A DNA stretch of 64,000 nucleotides from Dastarcus helophoroides (GCA_028583605.1 CM053327.1:37977626-38041625); one strand, 5' to 3'. Shown: positions 46,885 to 58,957, counted from the stretch's first letter. Notes: generated by a model from the letters alone, not told the origin. Program-made: numbers and translations.

Positions 46885-48565
46885 AATCTTGATTGTTGAA
46901 ACGTAGAACCTCCTATTCTTCCTAAGGTTGGCACATTGATGCGGCTGAAGCTGTTTTCAGACAACGCACAATCAGGAAGATTATCTTTGAGCTGGTGACA
47001 CCTCGAAAGCTTCTGGCCTTGATGGTATTCCCGCTATTGTTCTTAAGAAGTGCGCCCCAGAGTTGACTCCTGTCCTAAGCAAATTGTTCACACTCTCTTA
47101 CAACAAAGGCGTATTCCCTAACATCTGGATATCTGCTAGGGTGCAGCCTGTCCCTAAAAAGGGAAAAAGAAATCTGACTAACAACTATCGCCCTATATCT
47201 TTCTTACCCGTTATATCCAAAGTGATGGAAAAGGTTATCAACATCGAGATTCTCAAATATCTGGAGGAAAATAGAATCATCTCTGACAGGCAATTCGGTT
47301 TTAGACAACAACGTTCCACTGGCGATCTACTGGCATATGTTACTCATATCTGTAACTCAGCTATGGAAAAAGATGGTGAGGCTAGGTTTGTGGCATTGGT
47401 TATCTCATAGGTTTTCGACAGAGTCTGGCACCGAACTCTTCTCGCCAAATTAATATCTTATAATCTTCCTCCTGGATACTCTGTCATTTGATATCCAATT
47501 TTCTCGCTGACGATCTCTTCAGGTCGTCGTCGATGGCATCTTATCCAAGACATTTGCGATTAACGCAGGGGTACCTCAGGGGTCCGTTCTGTCTCCCACT
47601 CTATTTCTGTTACACATAAACAATCTCTTAGCTTCAACTTCCAATCCTATATGCAGCTACGCAGCTAGTAACCTCGTGTCATCTTTTTTCTCCGACAAAC
47701 CATTATCTATCGCTGCTTCATATCGACTAAGGGAACAGTAGATACAGACGATTAATCGGGATCTCGAGATTATTCTGAAATGGGGTAAGAACAATTTGGT
47801 CGACTTCAACGCTTGAAAAACTCAGGCCGCGGTTTTCTCTGAGAAAACATCAAGGGATAATGCAACGAACATACTAATGGACGGTAAAATTCTTCCAATG
47901 GGATCTAATCTGTCTATCCCGGGAGTGAATGCGAGCACTAACTCTTGGGACGATCATGTGAGCGCCATTGCCAAATCCGCCTCTTAGAAGCTAGGCTTTC
48001 TTTTTAGAGCTAAAGAGTACTTCACATCTCATCAGCTATTAACACTACAAAGCTCAAGTTAGGGCAACACTAGCCAATACTGTTCTCATGTTTGGAGTTC
48101 AACCCCAAAGCACAGTTTAGCTCTCTTGGATTCAATTCAAACAAGAGCGTTTCGCCTAATTGAGGACGAGAGCCTGACCAATTCTCTCGAAACACTAGAG
48201 CTCGGGCGTATGGTTGGTGATCTGTCTCTTTTCCACAAGTACTATCATGGAAGATGCTCGCAGGAACTAATAGGATTGATCCCCCCAAGGGCAAGATTCT
48301 TGAGGCGTACTAGACAGTCGGAGACAGCAAATTCCTGTGCGGTCCAGCTTGACACAGTGAGGACTTCTGTTTACGAAGACTCTTTTTTTATAGAACTTCC
48401 AAGTTATGGAACTTGTTACCAAAAGGAATTTTCCCCAAAAATTACAACCTATCCTTGTTTAGGAAGGCGGTTCATCGCCATCTATCCGTGTCTCCGCATC
48501 CTACTCGCATTGCTTTGAAAGCATAATGGGGTTACCCTTTGCGAGTGGATTAAACTTAAAAAAAA
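46885..48565 (+). pseudogene. Third LINE fragment: reverse transcriptase and C-terminus, heavily broken
   Basis: Readable pieces in order: KASGLDGIPAIVLKKCAPEL, then NNYRPISFLPVISKVMEKVI, then DRQFGFRQQRSTGDLLAYV. There is a stop at 47,408 just before FDRVWHRTLLAKL (motif A), then GVPQGSVLSPTL in other frames. The C-terminal DSIQTRAFRLI…FHKYYHGRCSQEL…LIPPRARF block follows at 48,126-48,520. A final LPFASGLNL-like end is followed by A9 (near 48,556). The family is a widespread arthropod non-LTR element. The clade was not resolved by eye. Confidence 0.85.
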
Positions 48566-50491
48566 ATCCACCTTATTTGTACTCTTTCTTGCCACTTATT
48601 TCCACCACAGTTTAACTTCAGCTTTTTCCCATGTTTACGCCGTTGACGATCTCCTTTTCCAAGGCACTTAAATTGACACTCAAATCCGAGTTTATAATTT
48701 TTTAAATTTCACAGTCATCTTCCTGATAAAATACAAAGCTGTATTCTGTTCCTTATTATAATTGGTGTTAAAAAAGTTACAACTACGATGGAAATCGATC
48801 TACTCTTTGCATTTACCGTTGATTCTTTTGAAAAATTGCTCGCATAAAGCCGAAAGTAACGGAACCCAAGGAAGCTGTACATTCACACGAAAGTGAATTC
48901 GTCTTGACTGCAGGCCTGATTTATTAGACGTTTCCTTTTGTTCTGGCAAGTTCTACACTCGGGATATCAGTTTGTCCCTTCCCGAGCTTTGCATTTATGG
49001 AATTTCCGCATTCAGAAACTTCGCGCTGCACCATCGAGCTATTACAAAATGCAATTAGCCATCAAAAGGTTGCTCTGTACAGTATTATGCATGATTGATG
49101 TTTCCGAGCGCCCAAAGTGAAAAGCGAGGATTCATTTGCCCGAGCTTACGTTTGTTACGTATCGGTTTCCGCAGATTTATTTGTGTGATTGTTAATTCTA
49201 CCCTTTTTCCGCGAATTGTGTTGCAGTATTGATAAATTGAATACAATCATGGACGTTGCCCGTTTCAGTTTTTTATTAAAAATTAATGTCGTATCCCCAA
49301 ATGTATGTAACCAATGGAAATAACATAGTAATACGGATAAAACATAAAGAACTGAAGAATAAAAGCACGCTAAAAGCGGCTGAAGCCGTAATATTCTAAT
49401 GATTGAAACAAATGACTATAAACCCCATGAATAAGTGGATAAGCATGCGCGCCTACCTAAGGTGGAATGCGGCTCTTACATGGGGGGGTTTTCAATCTCA
49501 CACGTAAGCCCTAATCCTCTGAGTTATCCTGGAGTAACTACTCAGTAGATTTTCAAAATCACAATAAAAACCCCGGATTATTATCTGACGGGCGCTAGTG
49601 AAACCCCATAAACTGGGAAACGTTCACTGTGACGCAGAAGAAAATTTAAACTGCTACACATAATACGTAGGCAAAAGTCCTAATCCAGCTGATCGAAAAT
49701 GGCTACTTCCAGCTGACAATTATCAATTGTCAAGTCGTTTGTCAACACACCATGACCTCCTTTAAAAACTACTTCGAGAAAGATTTTAGATGACTAAACT
49801 TGCAAATCATAACATTGTTATACGTATATGTCAAATGATTTTATAATATTTACATACTGTCGTTATCACTTGTTAAGTTTTCCTCTTTATTACCCTTTAA
49901 ATTTATCTTAGTCGATCTATTTGTTTGTCCTATATGTCAAATCAAAGTTGTTTCCATAAAATTGCCGCATAAAGTTTATGCTTAGCAATAACTATTTTAT
50001 TGCATAGATTGTTACTGTTTCGATATACTACGACCACGGTTACATCCAGTGATTAAATAAACTACAAAAATACTAGTTTTGTAACGGCTAGTATGTAATA
50101 TGCTAGCCATACCACGCGTTAAGCGTAATATTCGAAAACACATCGCTCCCAAGGCTTGTTTCGTGCATCAAATTGATGTATCATCATGAAATCTCGCGCT
50201 AAGACTATCATCGTAACAATTGAATTGCTCCGCATTAAATCCATTGAAAATTTTACGCTCTTCGCGGTTGGAAATTGTATCAATTAAAGCGGCGATGTAA
50301 TGAAAAATCGGGAAGAGCGCCAGCTCGCAATAAAAGGGATTACACATAAAACCTCTACAATTTCATTATCGATGTATTGAAATGTATACACAATTTAGTG
50401 GTTTCATTTATTTTTAGAGCGAAGCCGCCCGGCCCCATCGATGATACTAAATGACGGTTCTAAATCCGAGTGTTCGATTCAATTTTTTTGT
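48566..50491. other. No gene seen
   Basis: Single-copy A+T-rich DNA. A 60-codon plus-strand frame at 48,938-49,120 is not recognisable. Confidence 0.5.
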
Positions 50492-50493
50492 TA

Positions 50494-50757
50494 CAGTCGA
50501 CTCCCGTTAAAATTGCAGCCGTTTAAGTTGTGCGCTCGTTAAAGTTGACAAGATACGATCGCTACAGTTGCGGGGATATTCCCCCTCTCTATTTTCGAAC
50601 GACGAATTAGACTTCCGAGTTTTAGCGCCACTTTTGAATAATCCACTCAACCGCACTAGGAGCAATACATTTTTCGACAATGGTAGAGGTGGTAGGGGAG
50701 TAGCAACTTTAACGGTCGATCCAGTCCGGTGAGCGCAACTTAAGCGGGAGTCTACTG
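50494..50757. mobile_element. pogo/Tigger-like MITE, TA target site
   Basis: The ends are inverted, CAGTCGACTCCCGTTAAAAT on the left and GCGGGAGTCTACTG on the right, each flanked by TA (50,492-50,493 and 50,758-50,759). Similarity of the arms continues for about 60 bp (GTTTAAGTTG / CAACTTAAG). CAGT-starting ends at a TA site are typical of pogo-type Tc1/mariner elements. No transposase inside the 264 bp. Confidence 0.8.
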
Positions 50758-50861
50758 TATGACGAAACCAACTCGGGAATCGGCAATCATTAAAACATTT
50801 ATAAACGTGTTTTTTCACATGCTCACTTTGTTTTCATTTCTTGATTGATTGCTATAAAATT

Positions 50862-51899
50862 TAGTGGCGGCTGGTGACTTTTTGACAGGGGGTGCGCAAA
50901 TGCAAAAATATTAGTAGTTAAGAGTTTAGGTGACTCCAGTGCCATAGCAAGGTATTAAATTTAAAAGAAATAAAAGTGATACAAAAGGTGTGATATTTAA
51001 TAGTATTTTTACGAATTAAATTTTTATTTAACATCTTATAACCTCCAAAATATTTTTGGGTTATCATCTTTAAATTATTTTTATCGAGTACAAAAAAAAA
51101 CATTATCGATATTTCTGAGCCACTTTAAAACACTCTGTAGGGTTGCACGTTGTTACGGTTTTGGGTTACTTAATTAAAATTGTTTGCTTTCATAGGAATA
51201 AAATTATATCACTTTTTCATTAAATTTGCATTTAAAAATAAAATATATTTTATTACAAAGTTCTAATTAAACTCTACAAAAACATTTAAAAAATATTTTT
51301 TTAAACAAAATCCGCTCTACGATCTTTTAGAGAAACAAAGACTTCATTACTTTCTCATCAAAATTGTTTAAATCCAAATTTACAAATTAATTATTAGACC
51401 CTAGAATGGGTACTGCTATCTCTTTGTGAATAGCGGTACTATTGGCAGTTAGGTCTGTAAGCGGCACAATTAGCAATCGCAAACAGATCAGCCGGCACCT
51501 ACGCATTTAGCATCATAACCCGTAAATACACACTCCAAAGTCTAACTCGCACTCAACATTTGGCAATAGCGCATAAGCGCGGAGCGGCGTACCCCGGGCT
51601 AGCGTGATGTTCTGTAGTTTATTTCTCCGTATCCCGTTGAGGCATTGCACAGCAGCCACGCTAAGTGCGTAATTCTGCGCGCACCAACTTATTTAAATTT
51701 CCTTATAATATTTAATATAATGGAATCAAACGTTTGCGTACTTTATTCCAAGTCACTCACAAGTATTATTCGTTAATATCATTATTTCGTGTTAAAAAAT
51801 GTGTTAAATTCAAGTCTTTTACATTAAACTGAAAAAAATAGATTGCTCATTATAACGAGGAGCGCGAGCTCTTGCGCTCTTTAAGACCAGCCGCCACTG
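50862..51899. mobile_element. 1,038-bp non-autonomous hAT-type element
   Basis: The ends are TAGTGGCGGCTGG and CCAGCCGCCACTG, inverted. An exact 8-bp duplication, ATAAAATT, lies at 50,854-50,861 and 51,900-51,907. The interior is A+T-rich on the left and has a G+C-richer block at about 51,480-51,690. It contains only one 61-codon minus frame of no known family. Confidence 0.87.
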
Positions 51900-51907
51900 A
51901 TAAAATT

Positions 51908-54009
51908 CCAATAATCTTCGTCATGAGTTAGCTACGTCTCGAGAATGTAGCCGTTCACGTATTGAGCTTGGTTTTGACATGAATGACGTAATCTTCTTGT
52001 CGTATTTTGCAGCGTAACGGAGGAGTAATCCTTTCACCTCTGGACGTCGCGAGATGTCCATGTGAAATCGAACGATCCGTGAAGCTGAGTGGTCAACTCT
52101 GTTCTACGTCATTCGAACATTGCTGACCTTTTTATTTGCACTTTCACTTCTTTTAGTTTAGTTTTTAAACTCTTAAAGTTACGTTCTGTTACAGGAAGTT
52201 TACTTTTCGCGAATTGTAGACATTTAGTACATCAATGTAAGTCTTGATTGAATTTGAAATATTGAACAACGTTCAAGTGAATTTAACTTGGGCCAAAGAA
52301 GCCAAAATCGTTTATCTTCACAATGCCAAGTTGTGACTTTATGCAGATAGACAGTGTCATTGAAACATCGGGCCAAAGCACGAATAGATTTATGTTCTCG
52401 CCCTGCATTCCTGCTCTTGATGTGACATGATTAAATGTTATTTTTATTTGAACAGAACCTTCCTGACACTGATCAATGTTCCTCGATGAATTCAACAAAC
52501 AGCTTAAAAGCTCTCGAGCACAAAATCATTTAACCAGTTATAAATGATTATCTAACCTTGACAATTCATAAAAAAAGCGCGACAGTTGCATTCTAAACGT
52601 CACAGTTCGCGTTGCCACGCAGCGGCTCCGCCTCATCCCGAATTCAATCTCCACCAGATTGATAATTTATGCGACTAGGTAATCCGCATGTAAATTTGGT
52701 CAGGATAAACCTCATGTATTAGTGACGTTTACAAGCTCCATTTGACGTCGAAACGAATCGCTTGCTAGTGAGACTCCTGCTTCTGGAACGTATGCAGGAT
52801 AGGTTTGAACTATTTCTCTAACGGCAGTAGATCAGAGATGACGTTAGGTTTAAAAACTTGAGTATTCCATTTTCCTCTAATCAGAAAAATCGACTTAATG
52901 TAATATTTTGTACTGTTCCTGCAGATATAGTGCAGACTGGAAACTTAAGAATAGGACCATCAAGATTTTCTTTTCTTAGAACTGTTTATTCTGTTTTTTT
53001 TTCAAACTATTTCCGCAACAGTCTCAATAGTACAGAACACCAGATACAATGACAGCATAAAATCCTCAGGGCTGAAATTTCCAAGCGGATTTTCCTTTTC
53101 TAATGAAAAAAATCTGTTATCTTTACAGCTGAAAAAAAAGTCTAATAGTACACTTATCTTGAAAGGTCGAGAATAGTACAGAGGGCAAAGCGCGATGGGA
53201 TGAAGCTAATATAACGCTTTCAAGAGTACTTTCTTCAAAAACAAAAATCTTTTCATCGCGGTATTACGCTCTAGCACTATTCCTGCGGTTGCAGTGGTCG
53301 TGTCTCACACCCAAATATTCGCTACTCCCACGAAGATCTAAACCGACGTCTCTTTACACAATTTCTAATGAATCCATCCTACGAGGGCATCAAATGCCAC
53401 CTAAAATTGTTTGCGTGTTTCCTCGGAAAGTTCATACGCTCTGAATACAATATTTAAAGGTAAAACATCCACCTTACGCTCAAATAACTTGTTATTGGAA
53501 TTTCCTGTCACATAAACCCACAATTGATCAAATGATGCGATGCGAAACATGCGGGTAACAACCGCCGCGTACTACCCTTTAGGCCAGTGGGACGATTGAT
53601 CGGCTCCTTGTTAAAAAAAAAACCGCCCACAAAAGAGCGTCTACATGTTTTCAAACAAAGCGTGTCAATTCAGGCTGTCCTCATATTTAATTCATACCCA
53701 AGTCTATCGATCGCAACGCAGAAATTATAGCGCGAGACGTCTGGATGTTGCTCGCAACCATGTAGATGAATACGTCAAGAATTTAACTACGCTATCGCAG
53801 CTTCTCATGACGAAAATAAAACCGGAAATGCAACATATTACATTTTCCGTTTTAAATACATCACTGATTAAATTCTCTTTAACTTAGTAACGTCCCATGC
53901 AGGTTTCACTTCCTTTTATCGCATCAAATCGACGCGAGGATTAGGCACACAGTCGCCCGTGACCCTAATCCTCACCGTAAAATCGCTGATTCCCTTGTTT
54001 TCTTTTCAG
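51908..54009 (+). other. Intron or upstream DNA of the 54-kb gene
   Basis: No coding sequence recognised. It ends in a convincing 3' splice site: a CTAAT branch-point-like motif near 53,964 and TTGTTTTCTTTTCAG ending at 54,009. This implies a non-coding first exon further upstream. A 21-bp stretch at 53,908-53,928 is the exact reverse complement of 17,933-17,953. Confidence 0.5.
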
Positions 54010-54289
54010 ATGTGCTCATAGCGACGAATTGAGCCGGCAATACAGACAATTTCGAAACCAAATGTGCTTTCAATCGTTCAACGTCGATTATGAGCTTTAA
54101 GTCGAGCGAATTTAGGGGATTTCCCCCGCTTAACCGCCTTTGCATTGTGACACCACGCAAATCTGTAGTTGTGCAACGAATCGCGACATATCGGTTCAGA
54201 GACAAACTCGGACGCGACATATCGGCTTAGAAAGGAAACTATTTCGCGAAATGGGGGGTGGGGAGACGATGTAGTGTAGTGCGGAAACA
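54010..54289 (+). promoter_or_regulatory. 5' leader exon with four upstream ORFs
   Basis: From the acceptor at 54,009 to the main ATG at 54,290 there are four short ORFs: 54,010-54,021 (M-C-S), 54,062-54,100 (12 codons), one of about 46 codons from 54,090, and 54,251-54,274 (MGGGETM). The last ends 15 nt before the main start. This arrangement usually lowers translation of the main frame. It depends on the predicted acceptor being used. Confidence 0.6.
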
Positions 54290-56473
54290 ATGGACGAGAA
54301 TCCGAGGCGTGTGATGGAGACATCGGACGCCGTGATACCTCAAGCGAATTACGAGGCGAACGTCGACTATGTGATCAACGAGTATATGGAGCGATTGGGG
54401 ACGAGGCTCAATATCTTGGAGACTGAGCTGAAGTACGCGTGGAGGGCGCTAGATTTGCTATCGCAGGAGTACATCAAGATGTGGGAGCGATTAGAGAAGC
54501 TCGAAGGGTTGCTTTACGAGCAACAGAGCGTTATATCGCAATTGCTGGATTTCTACACGTCAGGCGGAGGTGGAGTGGAAAGAGCTGGGACTTTGTTGGA
54601 TGGTAGATTAGGCGAATTGGAGGTTATAAGAGAGATACTCGGGAATGGAACGGTGGAAGACGGACTTGAGGAAGGCTTAGATGTCACTGACACTGAGACG
54701 CAGGAACAGACTGCTGCAATTCAGGAGATGATCGAGGAGATGCATATCCCTGATGAGGCCTTTTATAAGAGTCTGAATCAAGCGTATAGAGAAGATTTAG
54801 TTGGTTGTGAAGATAACGCACAAAGTAATCAACTGGGCTTAATTTGGGAAGAACGCGAAGAGACTGATGAAAATGTTGATGGTAAAGACGGAGAAGAAAT
54901 TTATAGTTCGTTAGATTATAAAGATTACAGGGGAAATTCACCTTGCATTAGCGATCAGGATATTGCTCAATTGTCTCGCATTGATTCCATTGATCATGTA
55001 GCTATAGAAAAACTTAACGAACTAGATAGACTAAGCAGTAAACTCCAACAGGATTCTGCTAATATTAAACATCTACAACGCAAACTAATGGAATCACCTT
55101 TATCTCTAAATGGTATTGCGGAAGAAACCGCAGATAATAAAGACTGGAGTTTTTCAGGGGGTAGAAATCAAGAAGATCTTTTAATACTCAAGTCGGATTT
55201 ACCGAATTCTTTACAGTATTCCTCTACCAGACCGAGTTCTAGACTATCAGTTACAGATAGCATTAGCGGAACTGATGCTGAAGTTGCTGAAACTTTAGCT
55301 GGTGGCATCAAAACTCCGACGTCACCCAGGAGACGAACTATTGAAATTGCAACATGTTCTGCTCCTTTTACTACAGTCACGGGCAGATTAGCTTACAGCG
55401 CTGCTGTGCAACATGTTGAGTCAGTGGAAGCAGCAGCGGCTGCCGCCTTGCATACCTCCAAGAATCCTTTCTACTGCAACAGCACCGAACTGAACTCTTT
55501 AATAGCAGCTTCCTTCGAAACTGTCGCTTGTACAACTCCGTCAGTATACAGCATTAAATCGGAGAAGGCTCAATCACCCACCCTATCTATTTGCAGTGTT
55601 AGAACTAGACAAGACGGTTACATCGGAAGCTTAACGCCGCCACCAGCTCCAGCCCCCGAAATTCAGTCTAATCAAGTCTTCCTAGGGCCCCCCAGTGCCA
55701 CCTTAAATACGTCCATCGGCCAAGAACCTGGCCGACTAAGTCCACAGGTTCCTCATTCACCAAAATCGCCCAGAACATCCCCAAAGAGGCACAAGTCTCA
55801 ACCTATTAATATCGTTCCGGCAAAATCAGATTCCGGTCTTTCTTCCATGAGCGGCTGGAGCAGTTTAGAAAAGTCCCCTGGTTCGCCTAAAAACGGCAAA
55901 CCGCCCAATTATTCTCCTCTTAAATTCGGTCACTATCTCGAATCAGACACCGATACGCTTCTTCAAACATCCCAAGGCCCTTTTCTACCGGGTGGCCACC
56001 ATTTATCGGCCTTTACGACCGTTAAGTCCCCTTGCAGCTTGGAAACCAGCGAAGGTTACGGCACCTTTGTCCCCGCACCAGCGCCAGTGTCCGATATAAA
56101 CGTCAGCCCTCGCAGGAAGCCCAAACAAAAACCGGCAACTACAATGTTCGGCGAACAAACCGGCATATACTCCGTCGCAGGAAGTAACAATCAGACCTAT
56201 ACTTCCGTATACACCAGTAATAGCGCCGATTACATCAATCAGACGCAAAACTACTTCGATGAAAACCAAAAGCCGACAAGGGATTACGCACAATCTGAAG
56301 CTTACCCTAGTTTACCTCACAATTACCCAGATGTGCCACCAAATTACCCGGATTTGTCTCAAAATTACCCCGACCTGATTGAGCCTTACGAACACAACGA
56401 ATTCAGCTCGATACAACGACAGTTTTCCTACGATCCGATGACAACGACGACCCAATCGACTGCGAATCGCTAA
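54290..56473 (+). CDS. unc-13: Probable Unc-13/Munc13-type protein, N-terminal region, part 1
   Basis: 727 codons. The ATG sits in an excellent context (GGAAACAATGG), and upstream ATGs all terminate first. Residues about 22-90 form a predicted coiled coil (LGTRLNILETELKYAWRALD, then WERLEKLEGLLYEQQSVISQ). The rest is mostly disordered: acidic stretch 120-240, Ala tract near 380, Pro-rich near 450, SDSGLSSMSGWSSLEK near 515, and NYPD repeats near 680-695. It ends at a stop at 56,471-56,473, 31 bases after the next frame has opened. I infer unc-13 from the downstream exon, whose reading in phase resembles the linker before the C1 domain of insect Unc-13. That protein primes synaptic vesicles at the presynaptic active zone. 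A GUK-holder/NHS-type scaffold is the main alternative. The domains that would settle it are outside the window. Confidence 0.55.
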   Translation: MDENPRRVMETSDAVIPQANYEANVDYVINEYMERLGTRLNILETELKYAWRALDLLSQEYIKMWERLEKLEGLLYEQQSVISQLLDFYTSGGGGVERAGTLLDGRLGELEVIREILGNGTVEDGLEEGLDVTDTETQEQTAAIQEMIEEMHIPDEAFYKSLNQAYREDLVGCEDNAQSNQLGLIWEEREETDENVDGKDGEEIYSSLDYKDYRGNSPCISDQDIAQLSRIDSIDHVAIEKLNELDRLSSKLQQDSANIKHLQRKLMESPLSLNGIAEETADNKDWSFSGGRNQEDLLILKSDLPNSLQYSSTRPSSRLSVTDSISGTDAEVAETLAGGIKTPTSPRRRTIEIATCSAPFTTVTGRLAYSAAVQHVESVEAAAAAALHTSKNPFYCNSTELNSLIAASFETVACTTPSVYSIKSEKAQSPTLSICSVRTRQDGYIGSLTPPPAPAPEIQSNQVFLGPPSATLNTSIGQEPGRLSPQVPHSPKSPRTSPKRHKSQPINIVPAKSDSGLSSMSGWSSLEKSPGSPKNGKPPNYSPLKFGHYLESDTDTLLQTSQGPFLPGGHHLSAFTTVKSPCSLETSEGYGTFVPAPAPVSDINVSPRRKPKQKPATTMFGEQTGIYSVAGSNNQTYTSVYTSNSADYINQTQNYFDENQKPTRDYAQSEAYPSLPHNYPDVPPNYPDLSQNYPDLIEPYEHNEFSSIQRQFSYDPMTTTTQSTANR

Positions 56474-56560
56474 GAGACCGGTACAGAGAGCCCACTCCGC
56501 TAGCTGTACCGAAGGTCTTGCCAATCACGAAGGCTACAAAACGGCGATGTATCGAACTAT
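56431..56560 (+). other. Frame break inside the large coding exon
   Basis: Frame 2 (ending 56,473) and frame 0 (open from 56,442, first ATG 56,547) overlap by 32 nt, with no plausible intron between them. The third frame also reads well through the gap (CESLRDRYREPTPLAVPKVL, about 56,464-56,523). It connects to both sides if one base is missing near the ACGACGACG run and one near the AAAA at 56,538-56,541. Two missing bases therefore explain it as well as one shift does. Confidence 0.6.
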
Positions 56561-58892
56561 GTTTCCAACCGGTAACATCACCGACGCGCTCTCTTACTAC
56601 CCCACGTCGTCGCGCTACGACAGCAATGATGCCGCCAACGCTTGGGCGGATTTCATAGAGCAGACCCAATTCGACAGCACCCAAAGCGCCGAAACCTCCC
56701 CTTATCACCACTACAATCAAGAACAACATCAAGAACAACACCAAGAACAAGAAGCTGAACACATCTATGAGAACCAACAGCAAATCGATCGTTACAAATC
56801 CTGGAACCAACGCCAAGAGATACCCTACCTGGAATTAGACTTGAGAAACCGCAACGTACCTGAATATATAGTACAACAGCAGAGCGACAGCAAATATTAT
56901 GATCCTAATGGTGTTATAATAACTCAGTCGGGGTATATTACAATTTCTTCTGGCGCCGTCAGTACGACCTCGAACAAAACCGATAAAAAGAAAATGCGCC
57001 GCGGCAGCACACTGAAATCCGCCATGACCTCAGTCAGTCATTGGCTGCCGGACATCCACTTACCTAAGCGTCATCGCTCCTATTCCCTCCCAGGAATCGG
57101 CCGACAGGAAGACGTAGAGCGCAGCAAGGCTTTCAGCAAAAGCAACCAACGAAAGAAGAAAAAGAACCCAATCGTTTCCACGGTCTCTGGAATCATACAG
57201 AAAGCGAAACGAAAAGCCTACAGCAACCACCACGTTCAATCACTTTCAGATCCCGAACAATCCGAACAAGAATGGGGATTGAAACGCGCCAACTCCATCG
57301 CTTCAGAAGGAGGCAGAAGCGACGATAGTGGCAGCGTATTTTCCGAACAACACGAAAAAGAGAATCTATTCGCGAAAATATCAGGCCGTCGGAAAGGTAG
57401 CAGAAAGTTTAGCCAGCCTGAAATATCCAAGGAGAAAGCCGATCAGTATCAACTCGAGCTTCAGCAACAGCAAAAGCAGTATCGAGAGCAGCAGAAGCTC
57501 TCCAGGTTAACAAAAGGCGAAATAGAGGAGAAAGAGGAACAAATTCCTGCTCAGGAAAGCGATTGGGGGCCCAATGAGCAAACTTGGGGAGAAAATCAGG
57601 GTCAACAGAAGCAGGAAGAACGCAAGCCTGAAGATAGCAAACCACCGGAACTTGAACCATTTGAACAAGATCTTCCGCTGTCCCCCGATTTAGACCTGGA
57701 AAGCTTAGTAAAAGAACTGGATGCAACTAGCGATATGTTTCCAACTGTAGGTGATTCGAAACGAGGTTCCACATCGTCAGAAAAGAAAGAAGCCCCAAAA
57801 CCCACACGGAAGCCCTCGTTGGGTAAAATCCATCTCGAGCAATCTTCGTTCTTGGAGACGCAACAACCAACTTTTGAGGAATCGTTCTCAATTGAAGAAT
57901 ACACTGATGAATCCGAGCCTCTGAAACCGGAGAAACTTGTCGAGCAAGTCTCAACTGAGAGTCACACTGACTCGCTCAAAGCCGCCAACGATGACGCCCC
58001 CCCGTCGGAAGGCAGCCCGTCGGCCATTAGCATGAGATCGCATAGTAATCGATTTCTACCGCGCCACCAGCAAAGTTTAGATATCCCCGGCGGTCACAGA
58101 CCTGATGATGAAGATAATCGAAGTACTCATTCGTGGCGTAGTACCTCGAGAGTGTCATCGAGGCGCCAAAGTACGGAAGACAGCATCGACAGCGAGGACG
58201 AGTGGTACTGTTATGAGCTGCGCAAACTCGAGGAAATGGAACGACAAACACAAGTAGAGGCGGAAATGGGGCACACGTTACAAGAGGAACCCGAATTGGA
58301 GGAGGAACCTTTCGAACCGGCGGAAGAAGTCAAGGAAAAAATGTCGTTCGTGCTGAGAGAGCTTCGGATGAAGGCGAAAGTTGTCGAAGGTGTTCTCGAC
58401 GCGAAAGATTATAATTTGCAAGTGGTGCAATCGGCGAAGAGGCGCGAGAGCAACAGAGAGTCGATGCAAATTGAACCTAACGAATTATTCGCGAAAATCG
58501 CCTGTTTTAAAAAAGAAATCGAAGAAGCTGAAATATTTCCATCAGATGTGAAAGAAGTCGAGAAAGAGGAAGAACATTCGTCGGGGGATACTTCGGGGCC
58601 TGATAGTCCTCACTTGAGCACCGACGAATATGAAGAGAACGAGATGGCAATGAATGAGGATTTTGCGAGGTGTTATATTTCTAAAAAAGACGAAGCTGAT
58701 GATAATGCACCAGAGGAGGAAGTTGGGGTGCCGAGGATTCAAATCCAATCGCCTGGTATACCATTGGAAGACGCCAAGGAGGCTGGACCTATGGGTAGCA
58801 AGTGGAAGCTACTCAAAGCTCTTAAGGAACGCAAAGCGGAAGAAAAGTGTAATCAAGAAAAAGTAGCGGATACTCCAACTGAGAAAGAGAAA
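56547..58892 (+). CDS. unc-13: Probable Unc-13/Munc13-type protein, N-terminal region, part 2
   Basis: Continuation of the same protein in another frame. The frame is open from 56,442, and the ATG at 56,547 (MYRTMFPTGNITDALSYYP) is probably internal rather than a start. Features: a Gln/His/Glu repeat near residues 56-72 (QEQHQEQHQEQ); basic KKMRRGS near 150; HRSYSLPG near 176, which fits a 14-3-3 mode I site; a Lys/Arg-rich stretch near 200; Gln-rich and Glu-rich helices near 300-330; SEDEWYCYELRKLEEMERQ near 550; an acidic region; and GSKWKLLKALKERKAEEK near 750. A strong donor (AAA|GTGAGT) at 58,893 ends the exon in phase 0. Without splicing the frame adds VSMLGMMQKFYEIHVKT and stops at 58,946. 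No enzymatic domain is present in this half. Confidence 0.58.
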
Positions 58893-58957
58893 GTGAGTAT
58901 GTTGGGGATGATGCAGAAATTCTATGAGATTCACGTTAAAACTTAAGCAATAATAAA
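58893..58957 (+). promoter_or_regulatory. Splice donor with an in-frame stop and AATAAA just downstream
   Basis: GTGAGT at 58,893-58,898 is a near-consensus donor. If it is not used, 17 extra codons lead to TAA at 58,944-58,946, followed six bases later by AATAAA at 58,952-58,957. The same site could thus make either a long, spliced mRNA or a short, polyadenylated one. Confidence 0.55.

Noticed and set aside
56003..58748. Long antisense frames opposite the large coding exon
   Set aside because: They are shadows of the sense coding sequence. They lack their own start context, codon bias and domain content.
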